Below, piece after piece: positions 42,893 through 42,897 of a stretch of DNA of 42,897 nucleotides. This DNA comes from Verrucomicrobiales bacterium. Lineage in GTDB: Bacteria > Verrucomicrobiota > Verrucomicrobiia > Limisphaerales > CAIMTB01. The notes under the pieces were generated by a model. It made no database searches. It was not told where the DNA came from and saw only the letters and a list, made by a program, of their open reading frames with translations. The position numbers and the translations under genes were made by a program. Location of the stretch: assembly GCA_016795425.1 (NCBI GenBank), contig JAEUHG010000161.1, positions 1-42,897 on the forward strand, written 5' to 3'. How positions within the stretch are numbered: position 1 is the first letter of the stretch; the number at the start of each line of letters is the position of its first letter.

Positions 42893-42897
42893 GCGCC

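Overview
The window reads as a GC-rich chromosomal segment of a bacterium, most likely from the Verrucomicrobiota. That assignment is inferred from gene content: a PEP-CTERM surface protein, DUF4380 and DUF1593 proteins, a very long alpha-2-macroglobulin, a giant secreted C25-like protein, a GH32 enzyme and several Tat-exported proteins. GTG and TTG starts are common. It is not based on any search.

Left edge (1-3.8 kb): the N-terminal part of a tyrosine-recombinase-like gene lies 3' of a tRNA-Val, in the layout of an island integrated at a tRNA. A small membrane protein, an alpha-glucan phosphorylase and a CAU-anticodon tRNA follow. The 323 bases after that tRNA hold no gene that I can support, only short repeats.

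4.1-9.8 kb: a leftward run holds purS, purQ, a stand-alone ketosynthase, a Cys-rich protein and an AsmA-like envelope protein. Divergent from it is a two-gene unit resembling PduS and PduT: an RnfC-like flavo/iron-sulfur oxidoreductase and a tandem-BMC shell protein with a cysteine at the predicted pore. No other microcompartment gene is visible.

9.8-14.6 kb: a tight leftward run of TerC, a Tat-lipoprotein glycoside-hydrolase-like protein, a DUF4380 protein and a secreted EEP-family phosphodiesterase, with a SMUG1-type uracil-DNA glycosylase diverging from it.

14.7-27.7 kb: four leftward genes for exported proteins. They are a 1574-residue C25-like cysteine peptidase, a P-domain PEP-CTERM protein, a 2034-residue alpha-2-macroglobulin with a thioester motif, and a DUF1593 nucleoside-hydrolase-like protein. 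The C25-like protein carries about 20 pentapeptide units that appear to be inserted inside a PPC-type beta domain. Protease and protease trap being neighbours suggests a surface proteolysis or defence module.

27.7-36.5 kb: after an AT-rich intergenic region with a perfect 18-bp palindrome come a large tandem class III cyclase/ATPase/TPR protein with the architecture of mammalian soluble adenylyl cyclase, an EamA transporter, a PAP2 phosphatase-like membrane protein and a secreted prolyl-oligopeptidase-type hydrolase.

36.5-42.9 kb: leftward, a Tat-exported flavodoxin-like protein, a DUF1854 protein and an ABC exporter with an N-terminal sensor-like extension and zinc ribbon. The last two resemble the pair known beside cyanophycin genes in other bacteria. 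A secreted GH32 fructan hydrolase follows, and divergent from it a small c-type cytochrome ends the window.
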